The position numbers were made by a program, and so were the translations under genes. DNA of 64,000 nucleotides from Bog-105 sp965277435 (GTDB taxonomy: Bacteria; Acidobacteriota; Terriglobia; Bryobacterales; Bryobacteraceae), in the NCBI GenBank assembly GCA_965277435.1, contig OZ255821.1, forward strand, positions 3,968,001 to 4,032,000. Direction: 5' to 3'. The notes beneath the pieces were generated by a model. The model did no database searches and was not told where the DNA came from. It saw nothing but the letters and a program-made list of their open reading frames with translations. This document shows positions 17,447 through 26,556 of this stretch, in pieces; positions within the stretch are counted from its first letter, which is position 1; every line of letters begins with the position of its first letter.

Positions 17447-18315
17447 GCGTGGCGGTTCGGGCGGGCGACGTTACTTTTTCGAATGATTTGCCGCTGGCGT
17501 TGATTGCGGGTCCGTGTGTCATCGAGTCGGAAGAACATGTGCTGCGAATGGCGGAGGCGATCCGGAAGGTGGTGGGCCGCTACGTGTTCAAGGCCTCGTT
17601 CGACAAGGCAAACCGCAGTAGTGTTCGTTCGTACCGCGGGCCGGGATTGCGCGAAGGATTGCGTATTCTGGCGGAGGTCGGTCGACGAGGTATACCGGTT
17701 CTTACCGATATTCACGAACCGGGACAAGCAGCGGAAGCGGCGGAGGTTGTAGATATTCTGCAGATCCCGGCGTTCTTATGCCGTCAGACGGACCTGCTGG
17801 TGGAAGCGGGAAAGACGGGACGCGTGGTGAACATCAAGAAGGGCCAATTTGTTTCTCCGTCAGATTTTTTGAATGCCGCCGAGAAGGTGGCCTCGACGGG
17901 GAACCAGCGGATCATTCTGACCGAACGTGGATCATCGTTTGGCTACAACAACTTAGTAGTCGATATGCGGGGCTTACGGATCATGGCGGCTACCGGATAT
18001 CCGGTGGTGCTGGACGCGACCCATAGTGTGCAATTGCCGGGAGCGGGGGGCGGCTCATCGGGTGGACAGCCAGAGTTTATCGAACCACTGGCGCGGGCGG
18101 CTGCGGCGATCGGGATAGCCGGGCTTTTTGTCGAAACGCACGATCACCCCGAAACTGCCCTTTCAGATGGCGCCAACGCTCTTCCGTTAGAGGAATTTTC
18201 GGGTTTTTGGTCGCGGGTGCAGCGGATCGACGCGCTGGTGAAACAATTTGATGGTTTGGGCGACCGGGATTCGAAGGAGTTGGAGACAACGTCCCAGGGA
18301 ATCGCTACGTCTTAA
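17443..18315 (+). CDS. kdsA: 3-deoxy-8-phosphooctulonate synthase
   Basis: KdsA condenses phosphoenolpyruvate with arabinose 5-phosphate to KDO 8-phosphate, the first committed step of KDO synthesis. The 290-residue TIM-barrel shows the family motifs AGPCVIES (about 24-31), KASFDKANRSS (50-60), GQFVSPSDF, TERGSSFGYNNLVVDMRGL (about 161-179) and DATHSVQLPG. The ATG overlaps the pyrG stop by four bases. The operon kdsB-pyrG-kdsA shows that the host is Gram-negative with KDO-containing LPS. The C-terminus extends about 15 polar residues beyond typical lengths. Confidence 0.97.
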   Translation: MSVAVRAGDVTFSNDLPLALIAGPCVIESEEHVLRMAEAIRKVVGRYVFKASFDKANRSSVRSYRGPGLREGLRILAEVGRRGIPVLTDIHEPGQAAEAAEVVDILQIPAFLCRQTDLLVEAGKTGRVVNIKKGQFVSPSDFLNAAEKVASTGNQRIILTERGSSFGYNNLVVDMRGLRIMAATGYPVVLDATHSVQLPGAGGGSSGGQPEFIEPLARAAAAIGIAGLFVETHDHPETALSDGANALPLEEFSGFWSRVQRIDALVKQFDGLGDRDSKELETTSQGIATS

Positions 18316-18329
18316 TATGGTGAATTAGT

Positions 18330-18824
18330 ATGTTGCCACGTTTACAACAGCGCCGCCGGCGCCAGCGAGGATTCTCGCTGATCGAACTCCTGATCGTGAT
18401 CGCGATCATTCTGATTATTCTGTCGGTCGCTTTGCCGCAAATGAGTAAGTCGCGGATGCATGCGCAGGAAATGGCTGCAATTGAGGAATTGTCGACGATT
18501 AACAAAGCCGAAATTCAATACTATTCGCAGTTCAACTCTTATGCGACGACGTTGAGTCAGCTGGGGCCGCCGGCTTCCAGTGGCGCGCCGGATGGACCGC
18601 AGTCCGCCAACCTAATTCCGGGTAGTCTGGCGAGCGGCGTCAGCGGGGGCTATAACTTCACCGTGACGGCCTCACCGCAGGGTTATGGAATATCGGCTGT
18701 TCCGAAGGCGTTTGGCAGTACGGGACGGCGGACTTTTTTCACCGATCAAAGCGGTGTCACGCGGCAGAATTGGGGTCAGGATCCGGCGACTCCAAACAGT
18801 CCAGAACTCAATAGCGGAAAATGA
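18330..18824 (+). CDS. Type IV pilin-like/pseudopilin protein
   Basis: A 164-residue protein with a class III signal: a short basic leader (MLPRLQQRRRRQR), the prepilin peptidase site G|FSLIELLIVIAIILIIL with glutamate at position +5, and the long hydrophobic helix. The rest is a small globular head with no cysteine pair. It would be assembled into a type IV pilus or type II secretion pseudopilus. No pilus assembly genes adjoin it; it lies 14 bp after kdsA and 7 bp before the peptidase gene, so it may be co-transcribed with both. Confidence 0.85.
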   Translation: MLPRLQQRRRRQRGFSLIELLIVIAIILIILSVALPQMSKSRMHAQEMAAIEELSTINKAEIQYYSQFNSYATTLSQLGPPASSGAPDGPQSANLIPGSLASGVSGGYNFTVTASPQGYGISAVPKAFGSTGRRTFFTDQSGVTRQNWGQDPATPNSPELNSGK

Positions 18825-18831
18825 CCGTGTT

Positions 18832-21084
18832 GTGTCACGGTTTCGCAGTGTCGGCCTAGCGCTTTTGTTGGTGGGTGTGGCTGGAACACTGCCGGCCCGC
18901 GTAGAATCGGTTGCGGCGCTGGCTGATACTTTGCATCATGTCTCGCTGGACCCGGAAGGCACCTACAAGGTGCGCGATCTGGAGCTAGTGCGCGGCGACA
19001 TCAAGATCTATCTGAACGATGGCGTTGTATCGTTTTTAACGCCGATCGCGGGACGGTACATAGGGGCGTTCTTTACCACCGAAGGCGTTGAGGCGGGCGA
19101 CGCGGAGATTATTCTGCTGCCGCCGCAACGGAGCGAGCGAGCGTCGCTGGCTTCGTACGCCAAAACACCCAACATCGACGAGCATTTCGGAAGCGCGCTG
19201 TTCCTTTTTACAGATGAAACGGCGCACGAGTTGCTGGAGGCAATCGAGCGGGGCGGAGTGCGGAAGGCACCGGAACAAGCGGCGGCGCTTGGCGAGCGAG
19301 TGAATCCAATTGTCCGCGAAGTGGCGGCACAGCTCGAGATTCCGCTGGTGGAGGCCTTACTTGACAACCACCAGGCGGCAGATGGAATCTTCTATGCAAT
19401 GATTGGCGGCCGCGCCCTGGGTGGGTTCGACGTCACCTATGATCCGACCGACCCGGAGCCGATTTCGGTAGGACGTATTTCGGAAAAGAACAATCGCCGG
19501 TTTCAGCTCTGGACGAACTTTCGGCCGCGGAAGGCAAAGCCGTATGTACCTCCGGAGCCCCGGATTCAACAGTACTGGATAGACGCGTCGATTGCGCCCG
19601 ACCTGTCGATGAGCGTCTCGGCACGTTTTCGGATGACGGCGTCGGGCGGGGACGGGCGCGTGTTAGCACTGGACTTGTCGCCCCGGCTCAAGGTGCAAGC
19701 GGCCACCATCGACGGGACACCGGCAGAGATTTTGCAGCGGCCGTCTGAAAGATTGGCAGAGTTTGGCAGCTCGGAGACGTTTCTGGTCGTGGCGGAGAAG
19801 CCTCTGGCCGCTACCGGCCAGCACGAGGTGAGGCTGCAATACCTTGGGTCCACAATCCGGCGCACCCCGAGCGGTGAGTATTTTGTGGACGATCGCAGCA
19901 GCTGGTACCCGACGGAAGGCCCGGAGCAGGCCAATTTTGATTTGACATTTCATTGTGCGGCCGGTCTGCACCTCGTCTCGACAGGCGAACTGGTGGAGGA
20001 CAAAGTCGACGGCGCTGTCCGGACCATTCACCGCGTCACAGATCTGCCGGTAGCGCTGGCGGGATTCAATTTGGGCGATTACAGTGTGCGAACGGAACAG
20101 CACGGGCGATATTTGCTGGAGATCGACTCGCCGAACGTAGCCAATGCAGCGGCGCTGGAGGACCCCGACCTGGCGGCAAAAGCGGAAAAGATTCTGGACG
20201 AGTATGGAAAACGCTGGATGCCGCTGCCCCGCCACAGCCTGTCCATTTCACCCATAGCGGGGAGTTTTGGACAAGGCTTTCCGGGACTGATTTATCTATC
20301 CAGTGTTTCTTACATTAAGGAGGAAAATCGGGCGGCGGCACTGCGGAATGCGCGGTCGGACGCGTTCTTTTCGGAGCTGCTGTTGCCGCATGAACTGGCG
20401 CATCAGTGGTGGGGAAATATCGTCCGGCAGGCGGATTACCGGTCGGCCTGGATTACGGAGGCGATGGCGAACGATGCGGCGCTCGAACATATTGAAAGGA
20501 CGAACGGAGCGGCGGCGCGAGACGAGATTCTGGAAAGCTACCGGCGGGATTTGGAGAAACGTCCGGACGGGCAGCAGACCGTCGAATCCGCGGGCCCGGT
20601 GGATTTCGGGCAGCGCCTGATCGACACGCACGGCCTGAGTACCTGGCACGTGATTCTATACGAAAAGGGTTCCTGGATTCTGCGGATGCTGCGAGAGCGT
20701 TTAGGCGATGAGGGGTATCGCCGCATGCAGAACCGGCTGCTCGATGAGTTTGGGGGGCGGCCGCTGAGTAACGAAGGTTTGCGGCAGGTGGCGAGCAGCT
20801 TTGTACCGAAACAGCAGCCCGATCCCACTTTGCGGGACTTTTTCGATACCTGGGTATATGGGAACGGCATTCCGGCTTTAGAACTGCGGCGGAACGGGAA
20901 GAGTATGGAAATAGAGCTTTCCGGGGTGGACGATGATTTTGTGGCGGATTTGCCGCTGCGGTGTAAAGGGACGCCTGCGCAATGGGTGCGGCTGGTGAGT
21001 GGAAGTAACCGGGTGGATTTGCCGCACGGGGCTGCTTCGTGCGAACTGCCCTCGAAGAAGGAATATCTATATGTTTCTCCCTAG
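18832..21084 (+). CDS. Exported M1-family-like metallopeptidase
   Basis: A 750-residue protein. The GTG at 18832 starts a signal peptide (VSRFRSVGLALLLVGVAG...), 7 bp after the pilin stop; the longer open frame to 18685 only overlaps the pilin gene. The gluzincin zinc site is complete: HELAHQWWG at about residue 520, then exactly 18 residues, then the third ligand in WITEAMAN. The preceding 500 residues hold an unassigned N-terminal domain (about 30-240) and a beta-rich M1-like N-domain. The usual GxMEN exopeptidase motif is not seen; SFGQGFPGLIYLS sits in its place. It is probably periplasmic, with unknown substrate. Confidence 0.85.
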   Translation: MSRFRSVGLALLLVGVAGTLPARVESVAALADTLHHVSLDPEGTYKVRDLELVRGDIKIYLNDGVVSFLTPIAGRYIGAFFTTEGVEAGDAEIILLPPQRSERASLASYAKTPNIDEHFGSALFLFTDETAHELLEAIERGGVRKAPEQAAALGERVNPIVREVAAQLEIPLVEALLDNHQAADGIFYAMIGGRALGGFDVTYDPTDPEPISVGRISEKNNRRFQLWTNFRPRKAKPYVPPEPRIQQYWIDASIAPDLSMSVSARFRMTASGGDGRVLALDLSPRLKVQAATIDGTPAEILQRPSERLAEFGSSETFLVVAEKPLAATGQHEVRLQYLGSTIRRTPSGEYFVDDRSSWYPTEGPEQANFDLTFHCAAGLHLVSTGELVEDKVDGAVRTIHRVTDLPVALAGFNLGDYSVRTEQHGRYLLEIDSPNVANAAALEDPDLAAKAEKILDEYGKRWMPLPRHSLSISPIAGSFGQGFPGLIYLSSVSYIKEENRAAALRNARSDAFFSELLLPHELAHQWWGNIVRQADYRSAWITEAMANDAALEHIERTNGAAARDEILESYRRDLEKRPDGQQTVESAGPVDFGQRLIDTHGLSTWHVILYEKGSWILRMLRERLGDEGYRRMQNRLLDEFGGRPLSNEGLRQVASSFVPKQQPDPTLRDFFDTWVYGNGIPALELRRNGKSMEIELSGVDDDFVADLPLRCKGTPAQWVRLVSGSNRVDLPHGAASCELPSKKEYLYVSP

Positions 21085-21138
21085 GAGTGATCGTAGGAGG
21101 CGCGGGTAAACGTTTCTCTGGCGGACTCGTTCTAGAAG

Positions 21139-21729
21139 ATGGCTATGATGAGCGCAATGGCGGATCAGCTGGAAGGTCAAGTCCACGTCCGCGCGAATCT
21201 GAGCGAATTTGGCAGCTGGATGACGTCGGAGCAGCGGCGAATTTTCCTGCTATGCCGTCGCATGTTGCAAGATGCGAACGAAGCCGATTCAGCAACTCAG
21301 GACGTGTTTTTAAAGGCGTACCGGGCGCTCAACGGCCGTGGGGATTCGCCGGAATTCGACAATTTGGGCAAATGGGTGACCCGGATTGCGGTAAACACGT
21401 GTCTCGACCGATTGCGATCGAAATCGTGGAAGATGTGGCAGAAGCGGCCGGCGCCGCAGGATGAAGAACTGATCTTGCAGATGACGCCGGGGCGGTCGCC
21501 GGATGCCGAGCGTCAATTATTCTCAAAAGAAATCCAGCAAAGACTAGAAAAAGCGTTGACGAAACTTTCGGACCGGCAGCGGGCGGTATTTGCGTTGAGG
21601 CATTATGATGCGATGCCGATCGACGAAATCGCGGAAGTGCTTAAACTGGATACGGGGACTATTAAGGCGCACCTATTCCGGGCGTTAAGCAAATTAAGGG
21701 AAGAATTGAAAGATTTGTACGTAGCCTAG
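21139..21729 (+). CDS. ECF (RpoE-like) RNA polymerase sigma factor
   Basis: A 196-residue group 4 sigma factor. Region 2 covers about 30-100 (RRMLQDANEADSATQDVFLKAYRAL, read in parts: DANEADSATQDVFLKAY is the helical region 2.2 signature), and region 4 covers about 130-190 with LSDRQRAVFALRHYDAMPIDEIAEVL and the recognition helix TGTIKAHLFRAL. Several ATGs are possible within the first seven codons (21139, 21145, 21148, 21157). The palindrome TTCTAGAA ends one base before the first. The next gene is a zinc-binding anti-sigma factor, so the factor is likely held inactive until an envelope signal arrives. Confidence 0.93.
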   Translation: MAMMSAMADQLEGQVHVRANLSEFGSWMTSEQRRIFLLCRRMLQDANEADSATQDVFLKAYRALNGRGDSPEFDNLGKWVTRIAVNTCLDRLRSKSWKMWQKRPAPQDEELILQMTPGRSPDAERQLFSKEIQQRLEKALTKLSDRQRAVFALRHYDAMPIDEIAEVLKLDTGTIKAHLFRALSKLREELKDLYVA

Positions 21730-21752
21730 TACAGGAAGCTGCGGAGGGAAGT

Positions 21753-22202
21753 ATGAACATCGAGTCCAAACTGTCAGGGCATTGGACAGATGAAGAATTG
21801 GTTGCACATCTTTACGGCGTTGGACCGGAGAACGGACATTTAGACAGCTGCGAGGCATGTGGGATGCGGCTGGGTGAGATGCGGGCCCGGCGAACTTCGC
21901 TGGACGGGGTGCAAGCCGACGATGGTAGCGCTTTTTTTCTAGCGGCACAGCGTCGCGCCATCTATGCCAAGCTGGAGCAACCGGTGCGATGGTGGTCGTT
22001 TGTCGCCGCGCGGCGCTGGGCATCGGCCGGGGCAGCTGCATTAATGTTGGGCGGAACTGTTCTGTATTATCAGGAACATGAACGGCAGCAGACGCGCGAT
22101 GCCATGTTGTCGGATGCACAGTTGGCGCAGGATGTGAGCACGCTGGCGGATAATCCGGAAGGGTTGCCGACGGCCCCCGTGCAGGCGCTTTTTGACGAAT
22201 GA
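21753..22202 (+). CDS. Membrane anti-sigma factor (ZAS-like zinc finger)
   Basis: A 149-residue protein, 23 bp downstream of the sigma gene. The N-terminus carries the HxxxCxxC zinc motif of anti-sigma factors as HLDSCEAC (about residues 30-37). One membrane segment follows at about 90-107 (WASAGAAALMLGGTVLYY), and the last 40 residues would lie in the periplasm. It should bind and inhibit the upstream ECF factor and release it on envelope stress. The ATG is preceded by GCGGAGGGAAGT. Its stop overlaps the next ATG by four bases. Confidence 0.82.
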   Translation: MNIESKLSGHWTDEELVAHLYGVGPENGHLDSCEACGMRLGEMRARRTSLDGVQADDGSAFFLAAQRRAIYAKLEQPVRWWSFVAARRWASAGAAALMLGGTVLYYQEHERQQTRDAMLSDAQLAQDVSTLADNPEGLPTAPVQALFDE

Positions 22203-22624
22203 AGAAGTTTTGCATTATCGCCGTTCTGGCGTGCGCCAGTTCAGTCGCGGAGGCTCAGACTCGAGCTGGCTTCCCGTGGTGGAATAGCCCCGTCACTCGA
22301 GAAATTGGACTCACTCCGGAGCAGGAAGCAAAGATTCACCAAACCGTGCAGTCGTATCGAAACCGGCTGCTGGATGCGCGGAACAATGTGCTGAAGGCGC
22401 AGGGTGAGATGGAAGATGTTCTAAACAGCCCCGAAATAGACCCCGGCAGGGCGAAAGCGGCGATCGAAGCACTTACCTCTTCGCAAGCTGCGTCCAGGAG
22501 GACGCTGCTAGAGATGAGCGTGCAATTGCGAAGTGTACTAACACTCGATCAATGGCGGCAACTAGTGCAGCGGTGGGGCGAGATGCAACGTAAGAGACCG
22601 AGCGATACTCAAGTGGCGCCATAA
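22199..22624 (+). CDS. Spy/CpxP-like periplasmic stress protein
   Basis: A 141-residue protein with a signal peptide (MKKFCIIAVLACASSVAEAQ) and an almost wholly helical mature part. Two LTxxQ-type repeats are visible: GLTPEQEAKIHQ (about 38-49) and LTLDQWRQLVQR (about 118-129), the hallmark of the Spy/CpxP/ZraP group of periplasmic chaperones and sensors. Its ATG overlaps the anti-sigma stop (ATGA). With the sigma and anti-sigma genes it forms a self-contained envelope-stress operon, in which it may chaperone unfolded proteins or modulate signalling. Confidence 0.82.
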   Translation: MKKFCIIAVLACASSVAEAQTRAGFPWWNSPVTREIGLTPEQEAKIHQTVQSYRNRLLDARNNVLKAQGEMEDVLNSPEIDPGRAKAAIEALTSSQAASRRTLLEMSVQLRSVLTLDQWRQLVQRWGEMQRKRPSDTQVAP

Positions 22625-22803
22625 AACAGCGAACTACAGATAGAAGGCTTTTCAGAAACCCCGTCGGTAAACTGTTGGTTCTCGCGAAAGGTCGGGGAAA
22701 GCGGTGCCCGATAGCGATCAGCACCCGGTGCCGAGATTCTCGGGGAACCCAGCGGCGGTTTGGGAACTTTCGCGGTCACCGAGGGGGAGGGCAGCACTGC
22801 GGT

Positions 22804-22823
22804 GACAGGCGAAAACGCCTGTC
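22804..22823. repeat. REP-like palindromic element
   Basis: GACAGGCG AAAA CGCCTGTC is a perfect 8-bp stem with a 4-nt loop, between two convergent genes. A related hairpin built on AGGCT...AGCCT occurs at 28834-28851. Such short palindromes with a CGCCTGTC core are often dispersed between genes. The rest of 22625-22868 is GC-rich and shows no gene. Confidence 0.45.
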
Positions 22824-22868
22824 CCACAAATTGCCCGTAGATGCTGAAGCCCCACTCTACCGGAAGCG

Positions 22869-24794
22869 TCAGGCGGTTGCTTCCAGTTGTTCGGTGATTC
22901 CTTCCCATTCCGTCATTGCCTTCTCAAGCTCGGTGCGTTTTGCATCCAGAGCTTGCGCGAGACGCACAGCTTCTTCCGCGCCGGCATAGTCGGACAAAGA
23001 GAGTTCGCCACGCTGGATTTCTTCCTCTAACTGGGTGATTCGGGCTTCTAGTAGTTGCGCCTGCTCCTCCATTTGTTTGAGCTTGATGGGGTTGATGCGT
23101 TTTGGAGCGGCAGCCTGCGAGGGCATGGCGATCGGCTCGGCGGGCGGCACGCCGATGAGAACATCGCTGATGGTAGGCGTTTGTTCGGCGCCACCGGCTT
23201 TGCGCCACAGATAGTCGGGGTAATTACCCGGGAACACATGCACTGTGCCATCCGCTACTTCAAAGACGCGATTGGCGAGCTTCTCGATGAAGTAGCGGTC
23301 ATGCGAAACGAACATCACAGTCCCGGTGAATTTATCGAGAGATTCGAGCAGGACGTCTTTGGCGCGGATGTCCAGGTGGTTAGTAGGCTCGTCGAGCAGC
23401 AGAAAATTGGCGGGGTGAAGAAGCATGCGCGCCAGGGCGTAGCGGTTGCGCTCACCGCCTGACAGGACGCCGATGCGCTTGAAAACGTCGTCGTCGCTGA
23501 ATAAAAAACAGCCAAGCAGGTTGCGGAGTTCGGTATCGGCCGTGCGTGGCGAGGCATCGCGGAGATCGTCGACCACGCGCGCATTAGGGTCGAGTTCCTT
23601 GTATTGATCCTGAGCGAAGTAATCAAGATCGACATTATGGCCAAGCGTGTAGTCGCCTGAAGAGAGCGGCTCGGTTCCCGAGAGCAGCTTGATCAAAGTT
23701 GACTTCCCGGCGCCATTTACACCCACGAGGGCGATGCGGTCGCCGCGTTCGATGGTGAAGTCAACTTTATCCAGAATTTGCTTCTCACCGTAGTTCTTAT
23801 TGACGCCCTTAAATTGGGCGACTACGCGGCCACTGGGCTTTGGTTGCGGAAACGAGAAGTGAATGGTCTTTTCTTCCGGTGGCAGCTCGATGCGCTCGAT
23901 TTTTTCCAGCTCTTTGATGCGGCTCTGCACTTGCTTCGCCTTGGTGGCCTGGGCGCGGAAGCGGTTGATGAAAGCTTCGAGCTGCTGAATTTTGTCCTGC
24001 TGGTTCTTGTAAGAGGCTTCCAGCTGAACCAGGCGCTCGGCTTTCTGCTGGCGATACTTTTCGTAGCCACCGGTGTAAAACTGTACTTTCCTATTCCAGA
24101 TCTCAGTGATTTTCTTAACCGTGACATCGAGAAAGTAGCGGTCGTGTGAGATCAGGATAAAGGCGTATTCGTAGTTGTTGAGATAGTTCTCAAGCCAGTC
24201 ACGGGCCTCGATGTCGAGATGGTTGGTGGGCTCGTCGAGCAGCAGTAAATTGGGCTTTTCGAGCAGCAGTTTGGCCAGGGCGATGCGCATTTGCCAGCCG
24301 CCGGAAAACTCTTCGGTCTGGCGGTGCCAGTCTTCTTTGCGAAAGCCTAAACCGGTGAGTACCGCGCCGACCTGGGCTTCGATGGTGTAGCCATCGCGAG
24401 CTCGGAATTCGCTATCGGCCCGCTCAAAACGTTCGGCGACTTGGTGATATTCCTCGCTCGTGGGATCGAGATCACTCATACGGCCGGTGAGGGATTCGAG
24501 TTCCAATTCGAGTTCCCTGACGCCCGCGAAAACGCTCAGGCATTCGGCAAAAACTGTTTGGCCGGTGACGCGTAACCCGTCCTGTGGCAGGTAGCCCACG
24601 CGCATGCCCTTGGTGACCGAGAGAGTGCCGTAGTCGAGGGAGTCGAGTCCCGCGATGACTTTGAGAAGCGTGGACTTTCCGGTACCATTGCCGCCGACGA
24701 GGCCGGCCCGTTCTTTGGGCGTAATGAGCCAGTTCAGGCCATCGAACAAAAGCTTGTGACCGAATCGCTTACCGGCGTCGGTGAGTTGGAGCAT
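22869..24794 (-). CDS. ABC-F family ATPase
   Basis: ABC-F proteins are soluble twin-ABC ATPases that act on the ribosome rather than as transporters. The 641 residues contain ABC domain 1 (about 1-240; Walker A GGNGTGKST, signature FSGGWQMR, Walker B LLLLDEPTNHLD), a charged linker (about 240-315), and ABC domain 2 (about 320-530; GVNGAGKST, LSGGERNRY, FLLLDEPTNHLD). The C-terminal tail (about 575-635) is a predicted coiled coil, as in Uup-type members. No membrane segment is present. It sits 48 bp upstream of nothing else on its strand and is followed by a REP-like element. Confidence 0.93.
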   Translation of the reverse strand: MLQLTDAGKRFGHKLLFDGLNWLITPKERAGLVGGNGTGKSTLLKVIAGLDSLDYGTLSVTKGMRVGYLPQDGLRVTGQTVFAECLSVFAGVRELELELESLTGRMSDLDPTSEEYHQVAERFERADSEFRARDGYTIEAQVGAVLTGLGFRKEDWHRQTEEFSGGWQMRIALAKLLLEKPNLLLLDEPTNHLDIEARDWLENYLNNYEYAFILISHDRYFLDVTVKKITEIWNRKVQFYTGGYEKYRQQKAERLVQLEASYKNQQDKIQQLEAFINRFRAQATKAKQVQSRIKELEKIERIELPPEEKTIHFSFPQPKPSGRVVAQFKGVNKNYGEKQILDKVDFTIERGDRIALVGVNGAGKSTLIKLLSGTEPLSSGDYTLGHNVDLDYFAQDQYKELDPNARVVDDLRDASPRTADTELRNLLGCFLFSDDDVFKRIGVLSGGERNRYALARMLLHPANFLLLDEPTNHLDIRAKDVLLESLDKFTGTVMFVSHDRYFIEKLANRVFEVADGTVHVFPGNYPDYLWRKAGGAEQTPTISDVLIGVPPAEPIAMPSQAAAPKRINPIKLKQMEEQAQLLEARITQLEEEIQRGELSLSDYAGAEEAVRLAQALDAKRTELEKAMTEWEGITEQLEATA

Positions 24795-24842
24795 TGCCTT
24801 TATTTTCGCCCGAAGCAGTCTTCGGACAAGAGCGACGCAGGT

Positions 24843-25697
24843 TCAGGCGGCGAGAAAATCGAAGGCGTTGGCGAGATAGTTCTTCAAATCGGGGCGCTTG
24901 ACCACCGCATCCAGAAAGCCGTGTTCGAGGAGAAATTCGCTGCGCTGGAAGCCTTCGGGAAGCTTCTGGCGGATGGTTTGCTCGATCACGCGAGGGCCGG
25001 CAAAGCCGATCAATGCGCCGGGTTCGCCGATATTGAGGTCGCCGAGCATGGCGAAGCTAGCCGTGACGCCGCCCGTAGTGGGATCGGTCAGGACGCTGAT
25101 ATAGGGAAGCGCGGCTTGATCAAGGCGCATCAGCGCAGCCGAGAGTTTGGCGAGTTGCATCAGGCTGATGGCGCCTTCCTGCATGCGCGCGCCGCCGGAA
25201 GCCGAGACGATGATGAGCGGTGTTTTCTGATCGAGACAGCGTTCAATGGCGCGGGTAATTTTTTCGCCCACCACGGCGCCCATGCTGCCGCCGATGAATT
25301 TGAGTTCGAGGGCGCAGATTTCAACCTTTCGGCCATTGAGAAGGCCGCTGGCGCAAATGACGGCATCCGGTAACTGAGTCGCCTTTTCCATTTCGCGGAG
25401 CCGCTGGCCGTATGGTTTGGAATCGACAAATTGGAGCGGGTCGGAAGAGCGAAGCTGGTCATCGTAAGTGACGTAGTGACCATTGTCGAAGAGCTGTTGC
25501 AGCCGATCGCGGGCGCTGATGCGGAAGTGGTGCCCGCATTTGGGACAGACATGCTGATTTTCTTCGACAGCTTTACGCCAAATGATCTGATCGCACGCGT
25601 CGCACTTCTGCCAGAGTCCTTCGGATTTTACAGTTTTTTCGCTATCAGGAAGAGGGCCGCCCTCAACAGAAGGCTTCTGCCGGTTGAACCATGCCAT
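24843..25697 (-). CDS. accD: Acetyl-CoA carboxylase carboxyltransferase subunit beta
   Basis: AccD with AccA transfers the carboxyl group from biotin to acetyl-CoA, giving malonyl-CoA for fatty acid synthesis. The 284 residues begin MAWFNRQKP (ATG 25697, chosen by family alignment; the open frame is 32 codons longer). The four-cysteine zinc finger CDAC...CPKC lies at about 32-54. The carboxyltransferase core shows GGSMGAVVGEK, SASGGARMQEG (about 164-174) and PTTGGVTASFA. It precedes the ABC-F gene on the same strand by 48 bp. accA is not in the window. Confidence 0.97.
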   Translation of the reverse strand: MAWFNRQKPSVEGGPLPDSEKTVKSEGLWQKCDACDQIIWRKAVEENQHVCPKCGHHFRISARDRLQQLFDNGHYVTYDDQLRSSDPLQFVDSKPYGQRLREMEKATQLPDAVICASGLLNGRKVEICALELKFIGGSMGAVVGEKITRAIERCLDQKTPLIIVSASGGARMQEGAISLMQLAKLSAALMRLDQAALPYISVLTDPTTGGVTASFAMLGDLNIGEPGALIGFAGPRVIEQTIRQKLPEGFQRSEFLLEHGFLDAVVKRPDLKNYLANAFDFLAA

Positions 25698-25752
25698 GGA
25701 AACAGACCCTACGGTATCACGCGTAGGCGGCTCGGGCACCCAGAGGGGGCGG

Positions 25753-26439
25753 CTAAAGGGCAAGCTTGTTGACACGGATCTTGCGACCAGCACTGAACAG
25801 ACCGAGCAGCCCGGTACCTATGAGCGCGAGAGTGGAGCATTCGGCGGTAGGGGCGGCCTGCTGATCTTGCGCTAGCTGGCTTTTGGCGAAGAAGAAATCA
25901 TCGACTATCGGTTGGCCGGGCATGGCGATAGAGATCGAAGAAATGTTGTGCGAAACGGAGACGCCAAAGTAATTGAAAGCGTTAGGGGCGACTGCGGTCT
26001 TGAAGGTTTGGCCATCTGAAAAAGTGAGGGTGGCGGTGGACGCGGTAGTCGAACCGAGGGTAACCAGGAATGCGTTCTCGCCACCGGAGGGCAGCGTGAT
26101 TGTGATGTTGCCCAGACTATCGGAAGGACCAAAAAGCCCTACAATGTTTCGCCCGTTGACAGGCAATATGCCACCGTTCAGCTGATAGGCGCCGTTGTCG
26201 GGGCCGGTAAAGATAAACGGATAGGCGGTGCCGCTAGATGGAACCAGTGTCTTGCCGGCGGGAGTGCTGTAACTTCCTGAGCTGGCGATGGCCGTGAGAT
26301 TCAGCTCGATTGCACTGGTGACGTTCGCATTCCAGGCCGAAAATGCCGTGTAGGTAATGGTGGTGGCAGCCGCTTGAAACAGCGGGGCGGTGAGTGCAAC
26401 CGAGATAAGGGCGAGCGCGGGACGTTTCCAGATTGGCAT
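25753..26439 (-). CDS. Secreted protein with a degenerate PEP-CTERM tail
   Basis: A 228-residue protein with a signal peptide (MPIWKRPALALISVALTA...AAA) and a beta-rich middle part resembling proteins displayed by exosortase systems. The C-terminal tail keeps the layout of a sorting signal: a short motif, the hydrophobic stretch STLALIGTGLLGLFSAG and a basic end RKIRVNK. The motif itself reads TAECSTLAL, where relatives have PEPSTLAL. The PEP triplet is therefore lost, and a cysteine is gained. The signal may be non-functional, or it may be recognised differently. It is 55 bp upstream of accD, apparently a separate unit. The function is unknown. Confidence 0.75.
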   Translation of the reverse strand: MPIWKRPALALISVALTAPLFQAAATTITYTAFSAWNANVTSAIELNLTAIASSGSYSTPAGKTLVPSSGTAYPFIFTGPDNGAYQLNGGILPVNGRNIVGLFGPSDSLGNITITLPSGGENAFLVTLGSTTASTATLTFSDGQTFKTAVAPNAFNYFGVSVSHNISSISIAMPGQPIVDDFFFAKSQLAQDQQAAPTAECSTLALIGTGLLGLFSAGRKIRVNKLAL

Positions 26440-26556
26440 GGTAGAGCCGATTCTCCAAGATTCTTGTCGGGCGGATGGCCGCGAAGATAGAGGGCATGTT
26501 CAGGGCAGAAATGCCTTTAGGAGGAGGCCCGAAATGAAACAGGAAAGCCGATGATG

